Assembly: GCF_000010525.1 (NCBI RefSeq)
Contig: NC_009937.1
Span: 1,121,501-1,185,500 of the forward strand
Source of the DNA: Azorhizobium caulinodans ORS 571
GTDB taxonomy: Bacteria > Pseudomonadota > Alphaproteobacteria > Rhizobiales > Xanthobacteraceae
Direction: 5' to 3'
DNA: 64,000 bases
The notes below the pieces were generated by a model. That model was not told where the DNA came from, did not search any database, and worked only from the letters and a program-made list of their open reading frames with translations. Position 1 is the stretch's first letter; the number at the start of each line of letters is the position of its first letter. The position numbers and the translations under genes were made by a program. This document shows, in pieces, positions 31,932 through 41,028 of the stretch.

Positions 31932-32818
31932 CGGGCGCCGCCATGAAGCCGCGCGATCTCGCCGCCTATTTGTTCCTCGCGCTCGCCTGGGGTCTCTCCT
32001 TCCTCGTGCTGCTGCGGGTGGTGCAGGCCTTCGGCTGGGCGGCGGCGGTATCCTTGCGGGCGCTCGTGGCGGCAGGCGTACTGTTCCTGATGGCACGCCT
32101 CGCCCGGCGCCGCCTCGTCTTCAGCACGGGGTGGAAGCCCCTGGTCATGGTCGGCGCGACCACGGTGGCCGGGCAACTGGTCTGCCTCTCCGTGGCGACC
32201 CCCATGATCGGGACGGCCATGACCGCCATCTGCATCGCGGCCATTCCGCTCTTCTCCATGGCCATCGGGCAGGCGTGGGGGCTGGAGCGGGTCACGCTGG
32301 CGGGCCTCCTGGGGCTCGCCCTCGGTCTTGCCGGCATCGTGCTGCTGGTGGGGTTTCCGGCCGAGCCGGTGACGCCCACCTTCCTCCTCGGCTGCGCGGC
32401 TGCGCTCGCCGGCGCCTTCTGCTCGGCGCTCGGCAGCAATTATACGAGCCGCTTCCTGCGCGGCATGGGCGCGCTGGAGGTCACCATCGGCGCCTTCCTT
32501 GCGGGCGGCCTCATCACCCTGCCGCTGCTGCTGTTTGTGCCCCTCCCGGCCGTTCCGCATGCCGCGGATCTCGGGTTGCTGCTGGTGCTCAGCGGGGTGA
32601 TGAGCGGGATCTGCTACACGCTCTATTTCTGGCTGGTCACCCGCATCGGCGCCACGCGCACGGTGAGCGTGGAATTTGCCGTGACGCTCATCGCCGCCGT
32701 CATCGGAGCGGTCTTTCTGGGAGAGGCGCTGGCGCCGCTGCAACTCGTCGGCGGCGGCGTCATCCTGTGCGGCTGTGCCCTTGTCCTTGGCGCCAAGCCC
32801 GGCGTCCCGGTCTTGTGA
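31928..32818 (+). CDS. EamA/DMT-family transporter (second of a pair)
   Basis: 296 residues from the GTG that overlaps the previous stop; an ATG at 31943 (MKPRDLAAYLFLALAWGLSF) is the likelier functional N-terminus by family pattern. Ten predicted helices, with LAWGLSFLVLLRVVQAFGWA in the first and VSVEFAVTLIAAVIGAVFLG near the end. It is only distantly like its neighbour, so this is not a recent duplication. Substrate cannot be told. Confidence 0.87.
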   Translation: MTGAAMKPRDLAAYLFLALAWGLSFLVLLRVVQAFGWAAAVSLRALVAAGVLFLMARLARRRLVFSTGWKPLVMVGATTVAGQLVCLSVATPMIGTAMTAICIAAIPLFSMAIGQAWGLERVTLAGLLGLALGLAGIVLLVGFPAEPVTPTFLLGCAAALAGAFCSALGSNYTSRFLRGMGALEVTIGAFLAGGLITLPLLLFVPLPAVPHAADLGLLLVLSGVMSGICYTLYFWLVTRIGATRTVSVEFAVTLIAAVIGAVFLGEALAPLQLVGGGVILCGCALVLGAKPGVPVL

Positions 32819-32841
32819 CCCCTCCAGAATAGGTGTGAATC

Positions 32842-32872
32842 GCAAAAAGCCCGGTGCCTGAGGCACCGGGCT
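32842..32872 (-). terminator. Intrinsic terminator of the triple-repeat protein gene
   Basis: Perfect 11-base arms AGCCCGGTGCC (32848-32858) and GGCACCGGGCT (32862-32872) with loop TGA, followed on the minus strand by TTTTTGCG. It may also serve the EamA pair arriving from the other side. Confidence 0.9.
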
Positions 32873-32902
32873 CGTCGGGGGCGAAGGGTCAGTGGATCTG
32901 CG

Positions 32903-33313
32903 TCACTTGCTGGTGCCGGGGGTCGCCTGCGTGCGGCCGCCTTCCTGCGCCGGACCCTTGTGCGGGTCCTGCGTGGACAGGCCGCTGCGCGGCGTCACGG
33001 AGCCGGTCGTGTCGCCCATGGGCGCGGTGCCGGACGTTGTGGAGCCGCCGGGAGTCGCCTGGGTCCGGCCACCCTCCTGCGCCGGCCCGCGCTGGGTGTT
33101 CTGCGTGGAGAGGCCGCTGTTGGGGGTCGGCTGCGAGGCTGCATCGCGGGGCGTCGCGCCGCCGGAAGAGCTGGCGCCGGGCGTTGCCTGCGTGCGGCCA
33201 CCTTCCTGAGCCGGGCCCTTGTGCGGGTCCTGCGTGGACAGGCCGCTCTGGGCGGCGGCGCCGACGGTCGAGAGGGCGAGAAGGGCGGCGGCGGCGAGGG
33301 TCAGTTTGCGCAT
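32903..33313 (-). CDS. Small exported protein built of three near-identical repeats
   Basis: 136 residues. Start at 33313 (MRKLTLAAAALLALSTVGAAA) with a clear signal peptide cleaved after AAA. The mature protein is three copies of a unit reading SGLSTQDPHKGPAQEGGRTQ followed by ATPG, joined by Ser/Thr/Gly/Ala/Pro-rich spacers (SSSGGATPRDAASQPTPN and STTSGTAPMGDTTGSVTPR). The middle copy has NTQR for DPHK. No cysteines, few hydrophobic residues, so probably disordered in the periplasm or outside the cell. I do not recognise the family. It is monocistronic with its own terminator and divergent from glyQ. Confidence 0.75.
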   Translation of the reverse strand: MRKLTLAAAALLALSTVGAAAQSGLSTQDPHKGPAQEGGRTQATPGASSSGGATPRDAASQPTPNSGLSTQNTQRGPAQEGGRTQATPGGSTTSGTAPMGDTTGSVTPRSGLSTQDPHKGPAQEGGRTQATPGTSK

Positions 33314-33534
33314 TCGGGTTTCTCCTTCGTGTGGGCTTCCCTGCCTTCTCAACACCTTCCGCAGCGTTTGGTTTCACTCACGCTCTCGCGAGCACGCCGC
33401 AGGGCGCCGCCTTGATCTCGGGGGGGCGGGCCTCTAGTGTCCGCGCGCGTTCCGCGTGGGACGCGCATCCGTTCCGCACGGCGGCGCGGCGGGGGCCATC
33501 CCCTCGTCCAAGACGCCCTCTGACATGAAGCGCC

Positions 33535-34467
33535 ATGATCGATCCCGCCCTTCCGCCCCACATGCGGCCCGACCGCTCGTTCCAGGGCCTGCTGCTGACC
33601 CTCCAGACCTTCTGGGCGAACCAGGGGTGCGTGGTGCTCCAGCCCTATGACATGGAAGTGGGCGCGGGCACCTTCCATCCGGCGACCACGCTGCGGGCGC
33701 TGGGGCCCAAGCACTGGAAGGCGGCCTATGTGCAGCCCTCCCGCCGGCCCAAGGACGGGCGCTATGGCGAGAACCCCAACCGGCTCCAGCACTATTACCA
33801 GTTCCAGGTGATCCTGAAGCCCTCGCCGGCCAACCTTCAGGAGCTCTATCTCCAGTCGCTCGATGCCATCGGCATCGACACGCGCCTGCATGACGTGCGC
33901 TTCGTGGAAGACGATTGGGAAAGCCCGACGCTGGGCGCTTGGGGCCTCGGCTGGGAGTGCTGGTGCGACGGCATGGAAGTCTCCCAATTCACCTACTTCC
34001 AGCAGGTGGCGGGCTTCGAATGCGCGCCCGTGTCCGGCGAGCTGACCTACGGCCTTGAGCGCCTCGCCATGTATGTGCAGGGCGTCGAGAACGTCTATGA
34101 TCTGAACTTCAACGGCCGCGAGGGCGCCGAGAAGACGACCTATGGCGATGTCTTCCTTCAGGCGGAGAAGGAATACTCCCGGCACAATTTCGAATATGCC
34201 GACACGGACATGCTCTTCGAGCAGTTCCGCATGGCCGAGGCCGCCTGCGCCAAGTATCTGGCGGCGGGCGATGCGGGCGAGAAGCACCTCATGGCCCAGC
34301 CGGCTTATGACCAGTGCATCAAGGCCTCGCACGTCTTCAACCTGCTGGATGCGCGCGGCGTCATTTCGGTGACGGAACGCCAGAGCTACATCCTGCGCGT
34401 GCGTGAACTCGCCAAGGCCTGCGGCGCGGCCTGGCTGAAGACGGAAGCGGGCGGCGCTGCTGCCTGA
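33535..34467 (+). CDS. glyQ: Glycyl-tRNA synthetase alpha subunit
   Basis: 310-residue catalytic subunit of the alpha2-beta2 glycyl-tRNA synthetase. [20 protein letters not shown] opens the class II core; [40 protein letters not shown] and [14 protein letters not shown] are diagnostic. Its partner glyS lies three kilobases downstream on the same strand, with two transporter genes between, whereas the two are normally adjacent. A CCAGAG/CTCTGG hairpin follows the stop at 34485-34500 without a T-run. Confidence 0.97.
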   Translation: MIDPALPPHMRPDRSFQGLLLTLQTFWANQGCVVLQPYDMEVGAGTFHPATTLRALGPKHWKAAYVQPSRRPKDGRYGENPNRLQHYYQFQVILKPSPANLQELYLQSLDAIGIDTRLHDVRFVEDDWESPTLGAWGLGWECWCDGMEVSQFTYFQQVAGFECAPVSGELTYGLERLAMYVQGVENVYDLNFNGREGAEKTTYGDVFLQAEKEYSRHNFEYADTDMLFEQFRMAEAACAKYLAAGDAGEKHLMAQPAYDQCIKASHVFNLLDARGVISVTERQSYILRVRELAKACGAAWLKTEAGGAAA

Positions 34468-34607
34468 CATGCCGGCGCGCGCCTCCAGAGCTTTCTCTGG
34501 ATGGGGTGCGACGAAAGCTTGGCTTTAGGCGGATCCCGTCGTTACCCTGTTAGGCAGTGCAGCGTGCCTTTTGGGGGGCTCGTGATCCGTTCTCCTGCGT
34601 TCCGGGG

Positions 34608-34628
34608 ACGGCCGGCGCGGCCGGCCGT
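34608..34628 (+). promoter_or_regulatory. Perfect stem-loop in the leader of the first MHS transporter
   Basis: Arms ACGGCCGGC (34608-34616) and GCCGGCCGT (34620-34628) with a three-base loop, about 60 bases before the transporter start. There is no T-run, so it may influence mRNA stability or translation, or be an operator. Confidence 0.4.
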
Positions 34629-34688
34629 GCTGTTCAAGTGTGGGCCTCGCTCAATGCCGTCCGCAGCGTCCTGCATCGGGGGGCTGTC

Positions 34689-35990
34689 ATGACGAGCCTT
34701 GCGGATGCCGGCGCCGCCGCTGCTCCAGGCCAGGCGGCCCCCGCGCCCCTCTCCCTGCGCCTCGTGCTCGCGGGCAGCATCGGCAACACGCTGGAGTGGT
34801 ACGACTTCGGCGCCTATGGCTTTCTCGCGGCCATCTTCGCCCGCAACTTCTTTCCGGCGGATAGCGGCTTTGCCGCTTTGCTGGCGGCCTATGGCATGAT
34901 GGCCGCCTCCTTCCTCATGCGCCCGGTGGGCGGCGTCATCTTCGGCCACATCGGGGATCGCTACGGGCGCCGCCATGCGCTCTATCTCTCGGCGGCGCTC
35001 ATGTGCGTCTCCACCGTCGCCATCGGTCTCCTGCCCACCTATGCCACCGCCGGCATGGCGGCACCCATCCTCCTTCTGGCTCTGCGTCTGTTACAGGGCG
35101 TCTCCATCGGCGGGGAATATTCCTCCTCCGTCGTTTTCCTCGCCGAGAGTGCCAAGCCGCGCTGGCGTGGGCTGCTGCTCAGCCTGTGCTCCATGGGGGC
35201 CATGGGCGGCACGATGCTCGGGTCGCTCGTCGGGGCCGCGACCGCCTCCTTCCTGTCGCAGGACGAACTGATCGCCTGGGGCTGGCGCATGCCCTTCTTC
35301 GTCGGCCTGCTGCTGGGCGGCACCACGCTCTGGCTGCGACATGGCCTGCAATCCGCGCCCGAGCGCTCAACCGAGCAGCCGCGCAGCCCCCTGCTGCAAG
35401 CTTTCGCCGACGACTGGCGCGCCATTGTCATCTGCGCCGTCATCAATCTCGCGGGCGGGGTGAACACCTACACGCTCTTCGTCTATCTCGTGACCTATAT
35501 GGAGCAGGTGGACGGCCTCTCCCCCGGCAGTGCGCTGCAGGTCAATACGGCGAGCATGGTCGTCGCCGTCGTGCTCATGCCGATGTTTGCCGCGCTGTCT
35601 GATGTGATCGGCCGCAAGCGTGTGCTCGTGGCGTCGCTGCTCGGCTTCATCCTGTTCGGCTGGCCGCTCTTCCGGCTGGTGAGCGGAGGCACGGAGGAGG
35701 GGGCGATGCTGGGCCAGCTCGGCTTTGCCGTCCTCATCTCGGCCTATACGGGCGTCTCGCCGGCGGTGCTCGCGGAGCTCTTCAAGCGCGCCACCCGCTG
35801 CTCGGCGGCGGCGGTGAGCAACAATGTGAGCCGGGGCATCGCGGGCGGCACCGCGCCCATGGTGGGCGTCTATCTGGTGAGCGGCCTGCACGACCCCATG
35901 GGGCCGGCCCTCTACATCATCTGCATCGCGCTGATCTCGCTGATCGCCACGTTGTGCATGACCGACCGGACACGGCTCCCGCTGCCATGA
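34689..35990 (+). CDS. MFS transporter, metabolite:H+ symporter (MHS) type, first copy
   Basis: 433 residues, 12 predicted helices. I place the start at 34689 (MTSLADAGAAAAPGQAAPAP), after a run of G residues; the frame is open further upstream. The MHS hallmark GNTLEWYDFGAYGFLAAIFA in helix 1 and the loop 2-3 motif GDRYGRRHAL mark relatives of ProP, KgtP and ShiA, which import osmolytes, ketoglutarate or shikimate. RLLQGVSIGGEYSSSVVFLA is typical. The next gene, a paralogue, overlaps its stop by ATGA. Both are inserted between glyQ and glyS. Confidence 0.88.
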   Translation: MTSLADAGAAAAPGQAAPAPLSLRLVLAGSIGNTLEWYDFGAYGFLAAIFARNFFPADSGFAALLAAYGMMAASFLMRPVGGVIFGHIGDRYGRRHALYLSAALMCVSTVAIGLLPTYATAGMAAPILLLALRLLQGVSIGGEYSSSVVFLAESAKPRWRGLLLSLCSMGAMGGTMLGSLVGAATASFLSQDELIAWGWRMPFFVGLLLGGTTLWLRHGLQSAPERSTEQPRSPLLQAFADDWRAIVICAVINLAGGVNTYTLFVYLVTYMEQVDGLSPGSALQVNTASMVVAVVLMPMFAALSDVIGRKRVLVASLLGFILFGWPLFRLVSGGTEEGAMLGQLGFAVLISAYTGVSPAVLAELFKRATRCSAAAVSNNVSRGIAGGTAPMVGVYLVSGLHDPMGPALYIICIALISLIATLCMTDRTRLPLP

Positions 35991-37309
35991 GGTGGGACAA
36001 GGCTTCCGCCGATTTTGCGGATGATGGATCCGGAGAGGGGGCCGTGTCCGTCGCGATCGTCAGTGAGCGCCCCTCGGCCCGCCTCGTTGCCGGTGGCGCC
36101 ATCGGCAACATGCTGGAGTGGTACGATTTCGGCGTGTACGGCTTTCTGGCCTCGGTGTTCGCGCGCAACTTCTTTCCCGACAGCAGCGCCTTCATCGGCC
36201 TCCTGTCGGCCTTCGGCATGTTCGCCGCCTCCTTCCTGATGCGGCCGCTGGGTGGCATCCTCTTTGGCCGGGTGGGTGACCGGCTGGGGCGGCGGCGGGC
36301 GCTGTTCCTCTCCGCCATGATGATGACCCTCTCCACGGTGAGCATCGGCCTGCTGCCGACCGCCGCCAGCGCGGGGGCGATGGCCCCTGTCCTCTTGCTG
36401 GCGCTGCGCCTGTTGCAGGGCATTTCCGTGGGCGGCGAGCAGGCGGCGGCGGTGGTGTTTCTGTCCGAGGCGGCGCCACCCCGGCGGCGCGGGCTGCTCG
36501 CCTCCCTTTCCGTGGTGGGGGCGACGCTCGGAACCCTGCTGGGCTCGGCCGTGGGCGCCTCGGTCGCCAGCCTGCTGCCCCCGCAGGACATGGCCGACTG
36601 GGGTTGGCGCGTGCCCTTCCTGCTGGGATTGGTGCTGGGCGGGGCGGCGCTGATCCTGCGCGCCGGCAAGGGCGAGCCCGAGCCAGATCGGACTGCCACG
36701 CCCAAGGCCCCCTTGCGGGAGGCTATGCGCGCGCATGGCCGCCAGATCCTCCACGCCATGCTGATCGTGGTGGCGGAAGGCAATGTCTTCTATCTCGCCT
36801 TTGTCTTCCTCGCGACCTACATGCAGAAGGTGGACGGGCTGCCGCTCGCCAAATCCCTGCAGATGAGCGTGTTCGGCATGGTGGTGGTGCTCATCGCCAG
36901 CCCGGCGGCGGCCCTGCTGTCGGACCGGATCGGCCGCAAGAAGGTGCTTCTGGCCGCGCTCGTCGGCCTCATCCTGTGTGCCTGGCCAGTGTTCCGATTG
37001 CTGAGTTCGGACAACCTGCCGCAGATGATCGCCGGGCAGGTCATCCTCGCCCTTCTCGCCTCCTGCTACGGCGGCCCCATGCCGGCGGCGCTGTGCGAAC
37101 TCTTCCAACGCCGCACCCGCTGCACCGCATATGCCATCGCCTGGAATTGCGGTGTCGGCTGGGTCGGCGGGCTCACGCCGATGCTGACCATCTATCTCAT
37201 GCACCGCTTCGACAGCCCCATGGCGCCGGCGGTGATGGTGATCGTCCTCTCCTGCGTCTCGCTGGCCGGCGTCCTTGCCATGACGGACAAATCGGTCGGC
37301 CCGATCTGA
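35987..37309 (+). CDS. MFS transporter, MHS type, second copy
   Basis: 440 residues from the ATG at 35987 that overlaps the preceding stop. Clearly a paralogue of the gene before it: GNMLEWYDFGVYGFLASVFA, FAASFLMRPLGGILFGRVGD and LLALRLLQGISVGGE align position by position. The N-terminus has about 25 extra residues (DKASADFADDGSGEGAVSVA) ahead of the first helix. The central loop differs, so substrates may differ. Tandem duplication followed by divergence is the simplest reading. Substrate unknown. Confidence 0.88.
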   Translation: MRWDKASADFADDGSGEGAVSVAIVSERPSARLVAGGAIGNMLEWYDFGVYGFLASVFARNFFPDSSAFIGLLSAFGMFAASFLMRPLGGILFGRVGDRLGRRRALFLSAMMMTLSTVSIGLLPTAASAGAMAPVLLLALRLLQGISVGGEQAAAVVFLSEAAPPRRRGLLASLSVVGATLGTLLGSAVGASVASLLPPQDMADWGWRVPFLLGLVLGGAALILRAGKGEPEPDRTATPKAPLREAMRAHGRQILHAMLIVVAEGNVFYLAFVFLATYMQKVDGLPLAKSLQMSVFGMVVVLIASPAAALLSDRIGRKKVLLAALVGLILCAWPVFRLLSSDNLPQMIAGQVILALLASCYGGPMPAALCELFQRRTRCTAYAIAWNCGVGWVGGLTPMLTIYLMHRFDSPMAPAVMVIVLSCVSLAGVLAMTDKSVGPI

Positions 37310-37431
37310 TCCCTCCGCAGGGCGGCCGGGGACAAGATGGGCCGCCCCGTCTCGACGCGGCGGCCGAAAAGCTCTAGCACACGGGCAGACATTCGATCCT
37401 CACGAACCGGGGCCCAGCGCCGCGCGATCCC

Positions 37432-39666
37432 ATGCCCGATCTGCTCCTTGAACTGTTCTCCGAAGAAATCCCCGCCCGCATGCAGGCGCAGGCCGCCGAC
37501 ACGCTGCGCAAGCTCGTCACCGACGCGCTGGTGGAGCGGGGCCTGCTCTATGAGGGCGCCAAGGCCTTCGTGACGCCGCGCCGCCTCGCGCTCGCCGTCC
37601 ACGGCTTGCCCGGCCGGCAGGCGGACAGCCGGGAAGAACGCAAGGGTCCGCGTATGGGCGCGCCGGAAGGCGCCATCCAGGGCTTCCTGAAGAGCGCGGG
37701 CCTTGCCTCCATCGATCAGGCGAAGATCGAGAGCGACCCCAAGAAGGGTGAGTTCTACGTCGCGGTCATCGAGCGCCCCGGCAAGGCGACCACCGAGGTG
37801 ATTGCCGAGATCGTGCCCGAGATCGTGCGCACCTTTCCGTGGCCGAAGTCCATGCGCTGGGGCACCGGCACCATGCGCTGGGTGCGGCCGCTGCATTCCA
37901 TCGTCTGCACCTTCGGCACCGAGGTGGAAGACCCCGAGGTGGTGCGCTTCGAGGTGGAGGGTATCGTCTCCGGCGACGTGACCCGTGGCCACCGCTTCCT
38001 CGCCCCCGAGCCCTTCGCGGTGCGGCGGCTCGAGGACTGGATGGCCAAGCTTGAGGCGGCGAAGGTTGTCGCCGACCGCGACCGCCGCAAGGCCATCATC
38101 CTCAACGACGCCAAGGATCTTGCCCTCGTGCACGGGCTGGAGCTGGTGGAGGACGAGGGCCTGCTGGAGGAGGTGTGCGGCCTCGTGGAATGGCCCGTCA
38201 CCCTCATGGGCAGCTTCGAGGAGCGCTTCCTCGACATTCCCGACGAGGTGATCCGCGCCACCATCCGCGCCAACCAGAAGTGCTTCGTGCTGCGCGATCC
38301 GCGCACGGGGCGCCTCGCCAACCGCTTCATCCTCGTCTCCAACATTGCCGCCACCGACGGCGGTGCGGCCATCGTGGCAGGCAACGAGCGCGTGATCCGC
38401 GCCCGCCTGTCGGATGCCAAATTCTTCTGGGATACCGACCGCCGCACCCCCATGGCGGACCGGATGTCCAAGTTCGACGCCATCACCTTCCACGAGAAGC
38501 TCGGCTCTCAGGGCGCGCGCATCAACCGCATCGTGGCGCTGGCCCGCGAGATCGCGCCCCGCGTCGGCGCCGACGTGGACCTGACCGAACAGGCCGCGCG
38601 TCTCGCCAAGGCGGACCTGCTCACGGAAGTGGTGGGCGAGTTCCCCGAGTTGCAGGGCCTCATGGGCCGCTATTATGCCCAGCACGAGAAGCTGCCGCCG
38701 GAAGTCGCAGCCGCCTGCGAGGAGCATTACAAGCCGCAGGGGCCGTCCGACCGCGTGCCCACCGCGCCCGTCTCCATCGCCGTGGCGCTGGCGGACAAGC
38801 TCGACACGCTGGTGGGCTTCTGGGCCATCGACGAGAAGCCGACCGGATCCAAGGACCCCTACGCGCTGCGCCGTGCTGCGCTGGGCGTCATCCGCATCAT
38901 TCTCGACAACAATCTGCGCCTGCCGCTGCGCCCGCTGTTGGTGAGCGCCTCGCGCACCATCCTCGGCGAGGAGCATTTCGAGCGCCACCCGCACGATGTG
39001 TTCCGTCTGGAGACCATCGCCGACAAGGTGGTGAGCGATCTCCTGCAGGGGCTCGCCCGCCGCCTCGCCAACCTGCCCGCGGATGCGGACGTGGAGAGCG
39101 CCGAGCGCGTGGAGGGCATGACGCTGTCCGGTGACCTCGCCGACGACCTGCTGGCCTTCTTCGGCGACCGCCTGAAGGTGCATCTGCGCGACCGTGGCGC
39201 TCGCCACGACCTCGTGGATGCCGTCTTCGCGCTGCCGGGGCAGGACGACCTGCTGCTGGTGGATCGCCGCGTGGCGGCCCTCGCGGCCTTCCTGGAGACC
39301 GAGGACGGGCGCACGTTGCTCGCTGGCTATCGCCGCGCGGTGAACATCCTGCGCATCGAGGAGAAGAAGGACGGCGTGGCCTACAAGGGCCCGTCCGAGG
39401 CCAAGCTCCTGAAGGAGCCGGCGGAGGAGCATCTCGCCGCCGCCATCGAGACCGTGAAGCGGCAGGTGGCGGATGCGGTGGCGCGCGAGGACTTCGCCGC
39501 CGCCATGGGCGCGCTCGCCCATCTGCGGGGTCCGGTGGACGCCTTCTTCGAAGGCGTGACGGTGAACGCGCCGGAGGCCGCGCTGCGCATCAACCGGCTG
39601 AAGCTGCTGGATGAAATCCGCTCTGCTACGCGCGGCATCGCGGATTTCGACCGCATCGAAGGTTGA
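37432..39666 (+). CDS. glyS: Glycyl-tRNA synthetase beta subunit
   Basis: 744-residue tRNA-recognition subunit of glycyl-tRNA synthetase. [20 protein letters not shown] is the standard start, [20 protein letters not shown] and [20 protein letters not shown] follow, and [20 protein letters not shown] begins the HD-like region. The C-terminal anticodon-binding part ends with [13 protein letters not shown]. Slightly longer than the E. coli protein. It needs to be made with GlyQ but is 3 kb downstream; a separate promoter in the 122 bases after the transporter pair is possible. Confidence 0.97.
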   Translation: MPDLLLELFSEEIPARMQAQAADTLRKLVTDALVERGLLYEGAKAFVTPRRLALAVHGLPGRQADSREERKGPRMGAPEGAIQGFLKSAGLASIDQAKIESDPKKGEFYVAVIERPGKATTEVIAEIVPEIVRTFPWPKSMRWGTGTMRWVRPLHSIVCTFGTEVEDPEVVRFEVEGIVSGDVTRGHRFLAPEPFAVRRLEDWMAKLEAAKVVADRDRRKAIILNDAKDLALVHGLELVEDEGLLEEVCGLVEWPVTLMGSFEERFLDIPDEVIRATIRANQKCFVLRDPRTGRLANRFILVSNIAATDGGAAIVAGNERVIRARLSDAKFFWDTDRRTPMADRMSKFDAITFHEKLGSQGARINRIVALAREIAPRVGADVDLTEQAARLAKADLLTEVVGEFPELQGLMGRYYAQHEKLPPEVAAACEEHYKPQGPSDRVPTAPVSIAVALADKLDTLVGFWAIDEKPTGSKDPYALRRAALGVIRIILDNNLRLPLRPLLVSASRTILGEEHFERHPHDVFRLETIADKVVSDLLQGLARRLANLPADADVESAERVEGMTLSGDLADDLLAFFGDRLKVHLRDRGARHDLVDAVFALPGQDDLLLVDRRVAALAAFLETEDGRTLLAGYRRAVNILRIEEKKDGVAYKGPSEAKLLKEPAEEHLAAAIETVKRQVADAVAREDFAAAMGALAHLRGPVDAFFEGVTVNAPEAALRINRLKLLDEIRSATRGIADFDRIEG

Positions 39667-39983
39667 GGTAAACGGGGTCTGAATCCGCTCTGTCCCGTTA
39701 ACGCAAGTCTTTCTTAAGATAGATGAAGAAAACGCCCGCCGGCTGATCCCGGCGGGCGTTTTGCGTTCTGCCCGGAAAGCCTTGTGGCTTAAGGCTCCGG
39801 CGGTACAACCGTGGCGCTCTCCGGCTCCCGCAAATCCTTTATCAAAAACACGCGATATCCGTGGTTATTTCAGCTTCCATTAAGAGAAGTAAATAACATA
39901 TTCTAGTTGTCTTTTAGGGAAATCTTCATCGCCACCTGCCACGGTTACGTCAACGAGTGGGGTAGTAACGGGTGAGCGTAACG
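39667..39983 (+). promoter_or_regulatory. 317-base gap: glyS terminator and AT-rich sciP upstream region
   Basis: The left part holds the glyS terminator. The stretch 39840-39925 is unusually AT-rich for this window (runs such as TTTATCAAAAACACG and AGTAAATAACATATTCTAG). A TTAA at about 39892 followed seven bases later by AAAT is one mismatch from a CtrA full site (TTAA-N7-TTAA). That would fit cell-cycle control of sciP but is weak evidence. No gene seen. Confidence 0.4.
39729..39766 (+). terminator. Intrinsic terminator of glyS
   Basis: Perfect 14-base arms AAAACGCCCGCCGG (39729-39742) and CCGGCGGGCGTTTT (39749-39762), loop CTGATC, T-run inside the second arm. It begins 63 bases after the glyS stop. 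Confidence 0.93.
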
Positions 39984-40259
39984 ATGACCGATGCTTATCG
40001 GCCCAGAGTCAAATACGTGATCGGGCCTGACGGCAGTCCGCTGACGATTGCGGACCTGCCCCCTCCGGACACGCGCCGCTGGGTCATCCGCCGCAAGGCC
40101 GAGGTGGTTGCGGCGGTGCGCGGCGGCCTGATCAGCCTGGAAGAGGCCTGCAAGCGTTACACGCTGACGGTGGATGAGTTCCTGTCCTGGCAGGCCTCCA
40201 TCGACCGCCACGGCCTTCCTGGCCTGCGCACGACGCGCATCCAGCATTATCGCCAGTAA
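39984..40259 (+). CDS. sciP: CtrA inhibitor SciP (DUF1153)
   Basis: 91-residue helix-turn-helix protein. In Caulobacter, SciP binds the cell-cycle regulator CtrA and blocks its transcriptional activity in G1. The sequence VIGPDGSPLTIADLPPPDTR, then RWVIRRKAEVVAAVRGGLIS and DRHGLPGLRTTRIQHYR is the family's near-invariant core. The start at ATG 39984 matches homologues; an in-frame GTG at 39972 would add four residues. Monocistronic, with its own terminator. Confidence 0.93.
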   Translation: MTDAYRPRVKYVIGPDGSPLTIADLPPPDTRRWVIRRKAEVVAAVRGGLISLEEACKRYTLTVDEFLSWQASIDRHGLPGLRTTRIQHYRQ

Positions 40260-40274
40260 CGGCGATCCAGACGC

Positions 40275-40314
40275 AAAAGGGCTTCGCGGCTGATCCGCGA
40301 AGCCCTTTTTCTTT
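40275..40314. terminator. Terminator between sciP and fdxB
   Basis: Perfect 15-base arms AAAAGGGCTTCGCGG (40275-40289) and CCGCGAAGCCCTTTT (40295-40309), loop CTGAT, followed by TCTTTGG. It serves sciP on the plus strand. On the minus strand it ends in TTTTGCG and can stop transcripts from the nif operon after fdxB. Confidence 0.93.
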
Positions 40315-40398
40315 GGTGCAGGGCGGCGTTGGACGCCTTCCTGACTCCATCCTGGGACAACGCACCCGCGAGGCCGTTCCCGACGTTGCGGCCGGCCC

Positions 40399-40695
40399 TC
40401 AGGCCGCCTGCGAGGCCGGCACGTGGGTCTGGCAATTGGTGGGGCACACGCGGGCACAGGCGCCGCAGCCGATGCAGGCACCGGTATCGGCCATCACCAT
40501 GATCTTCTTCTCGACCTCATCATCCTCGTCATCGTCGAGGCTGACGATCTCGCCTTCGTCAGTGATGCCCTTGAGCGTCATCACCTCGCGGCCGCAGACC
40601 TTGTAGCAGCGGCCGCAGCCGATGCATTTCCTGTCGTCGATGGCGACGAGATATTCCGGCTCCCAGGCGCGGCCGTCGCGGGTGGATTGAGACAT
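40399..40695 (-). CDS. fdxB: Nif-specific ferredoxin III (2[4Fe-4S])
   Basis: 98-residue ferredoxin with two cluster motifs, CIGCGRCYKVCG (near 24-35) and CIGCGACARVCPTNC (near 74-88), separated by an acidic insert (SLDDDEDDEVEKK). That insert and position downstream of nifX are typical of FdxB, a proposed electron donor in nitrogenase cofactor assembly. The start at 40695 gives MSQSTRDGRAWEPEYLVAID. A 333-base gap with palindromes lies between it and the preceding nif gene, so its expression may be reduced relative to the rest of the operon. Confidence 0.92.
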   Translation of the reverse strand: MSQSTRDGRAWEPEYLVAIDDRKCIGCGRCYKVCGREVMTLKGITDEGEIVSLDDDEDDEVEKKIMVMADTGACIGCGACARVCPTNCQTHVPASQAA

Positions 40696-41028
40696 GACTT
40701 CCTGCCTTTCCGGAGCGGCGGGCGGCCACCCCTGTTGGTGATGGATGGGCGTCCGGCGCTGGCCTCGCGGCTTCGAATCCGTGTTCGCTCGCGTGCGCCG
40801 CCGTCCGCCCAGACCTCCTGCTTCCGGCCTCGGGCGATGCCTTTCGGCTCGCGCTCGCTCCTCCCTCTCCCGCTCGCGGCGGAGGACCGGGGAGGGGGCC
40901 GCGCGCGAGCGCGGAGGGCGTGGCGCCAGCCACAAAGGCCGCGCTGCCGGCCTTCGGCCGTCGCCCCCCCCAACCCTCCCCCGCAAGCGGGAGAGGGCTC
41001 TCCGCCGCTTACATAGATGCGGTGTCGC
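40696..41028. repeat. 333-base gap with two REP-like palindromes
   Basis: Between the NifX-associated gene and fdxB, same strand. Element A (40858-40896) pairs a CTCCCTCTCCCGC-like arm with GGGGAGGG across a GC-rich centre. Element B (40970-40997) has arms CCCTCCCCCGC (40974-40984) and GCGGGAGAGGG (40987-40997) with one mismatch. The two share the CTCCC-TCTCCCGC / GCGGGAGAGGG pattern in opposite orientation, as in intergenic palindromes of Hyphomicrobiales. No sigma-54 promoter or NifA site was found here, so fdxB is probably read from upstream. Confidence 0.55.
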
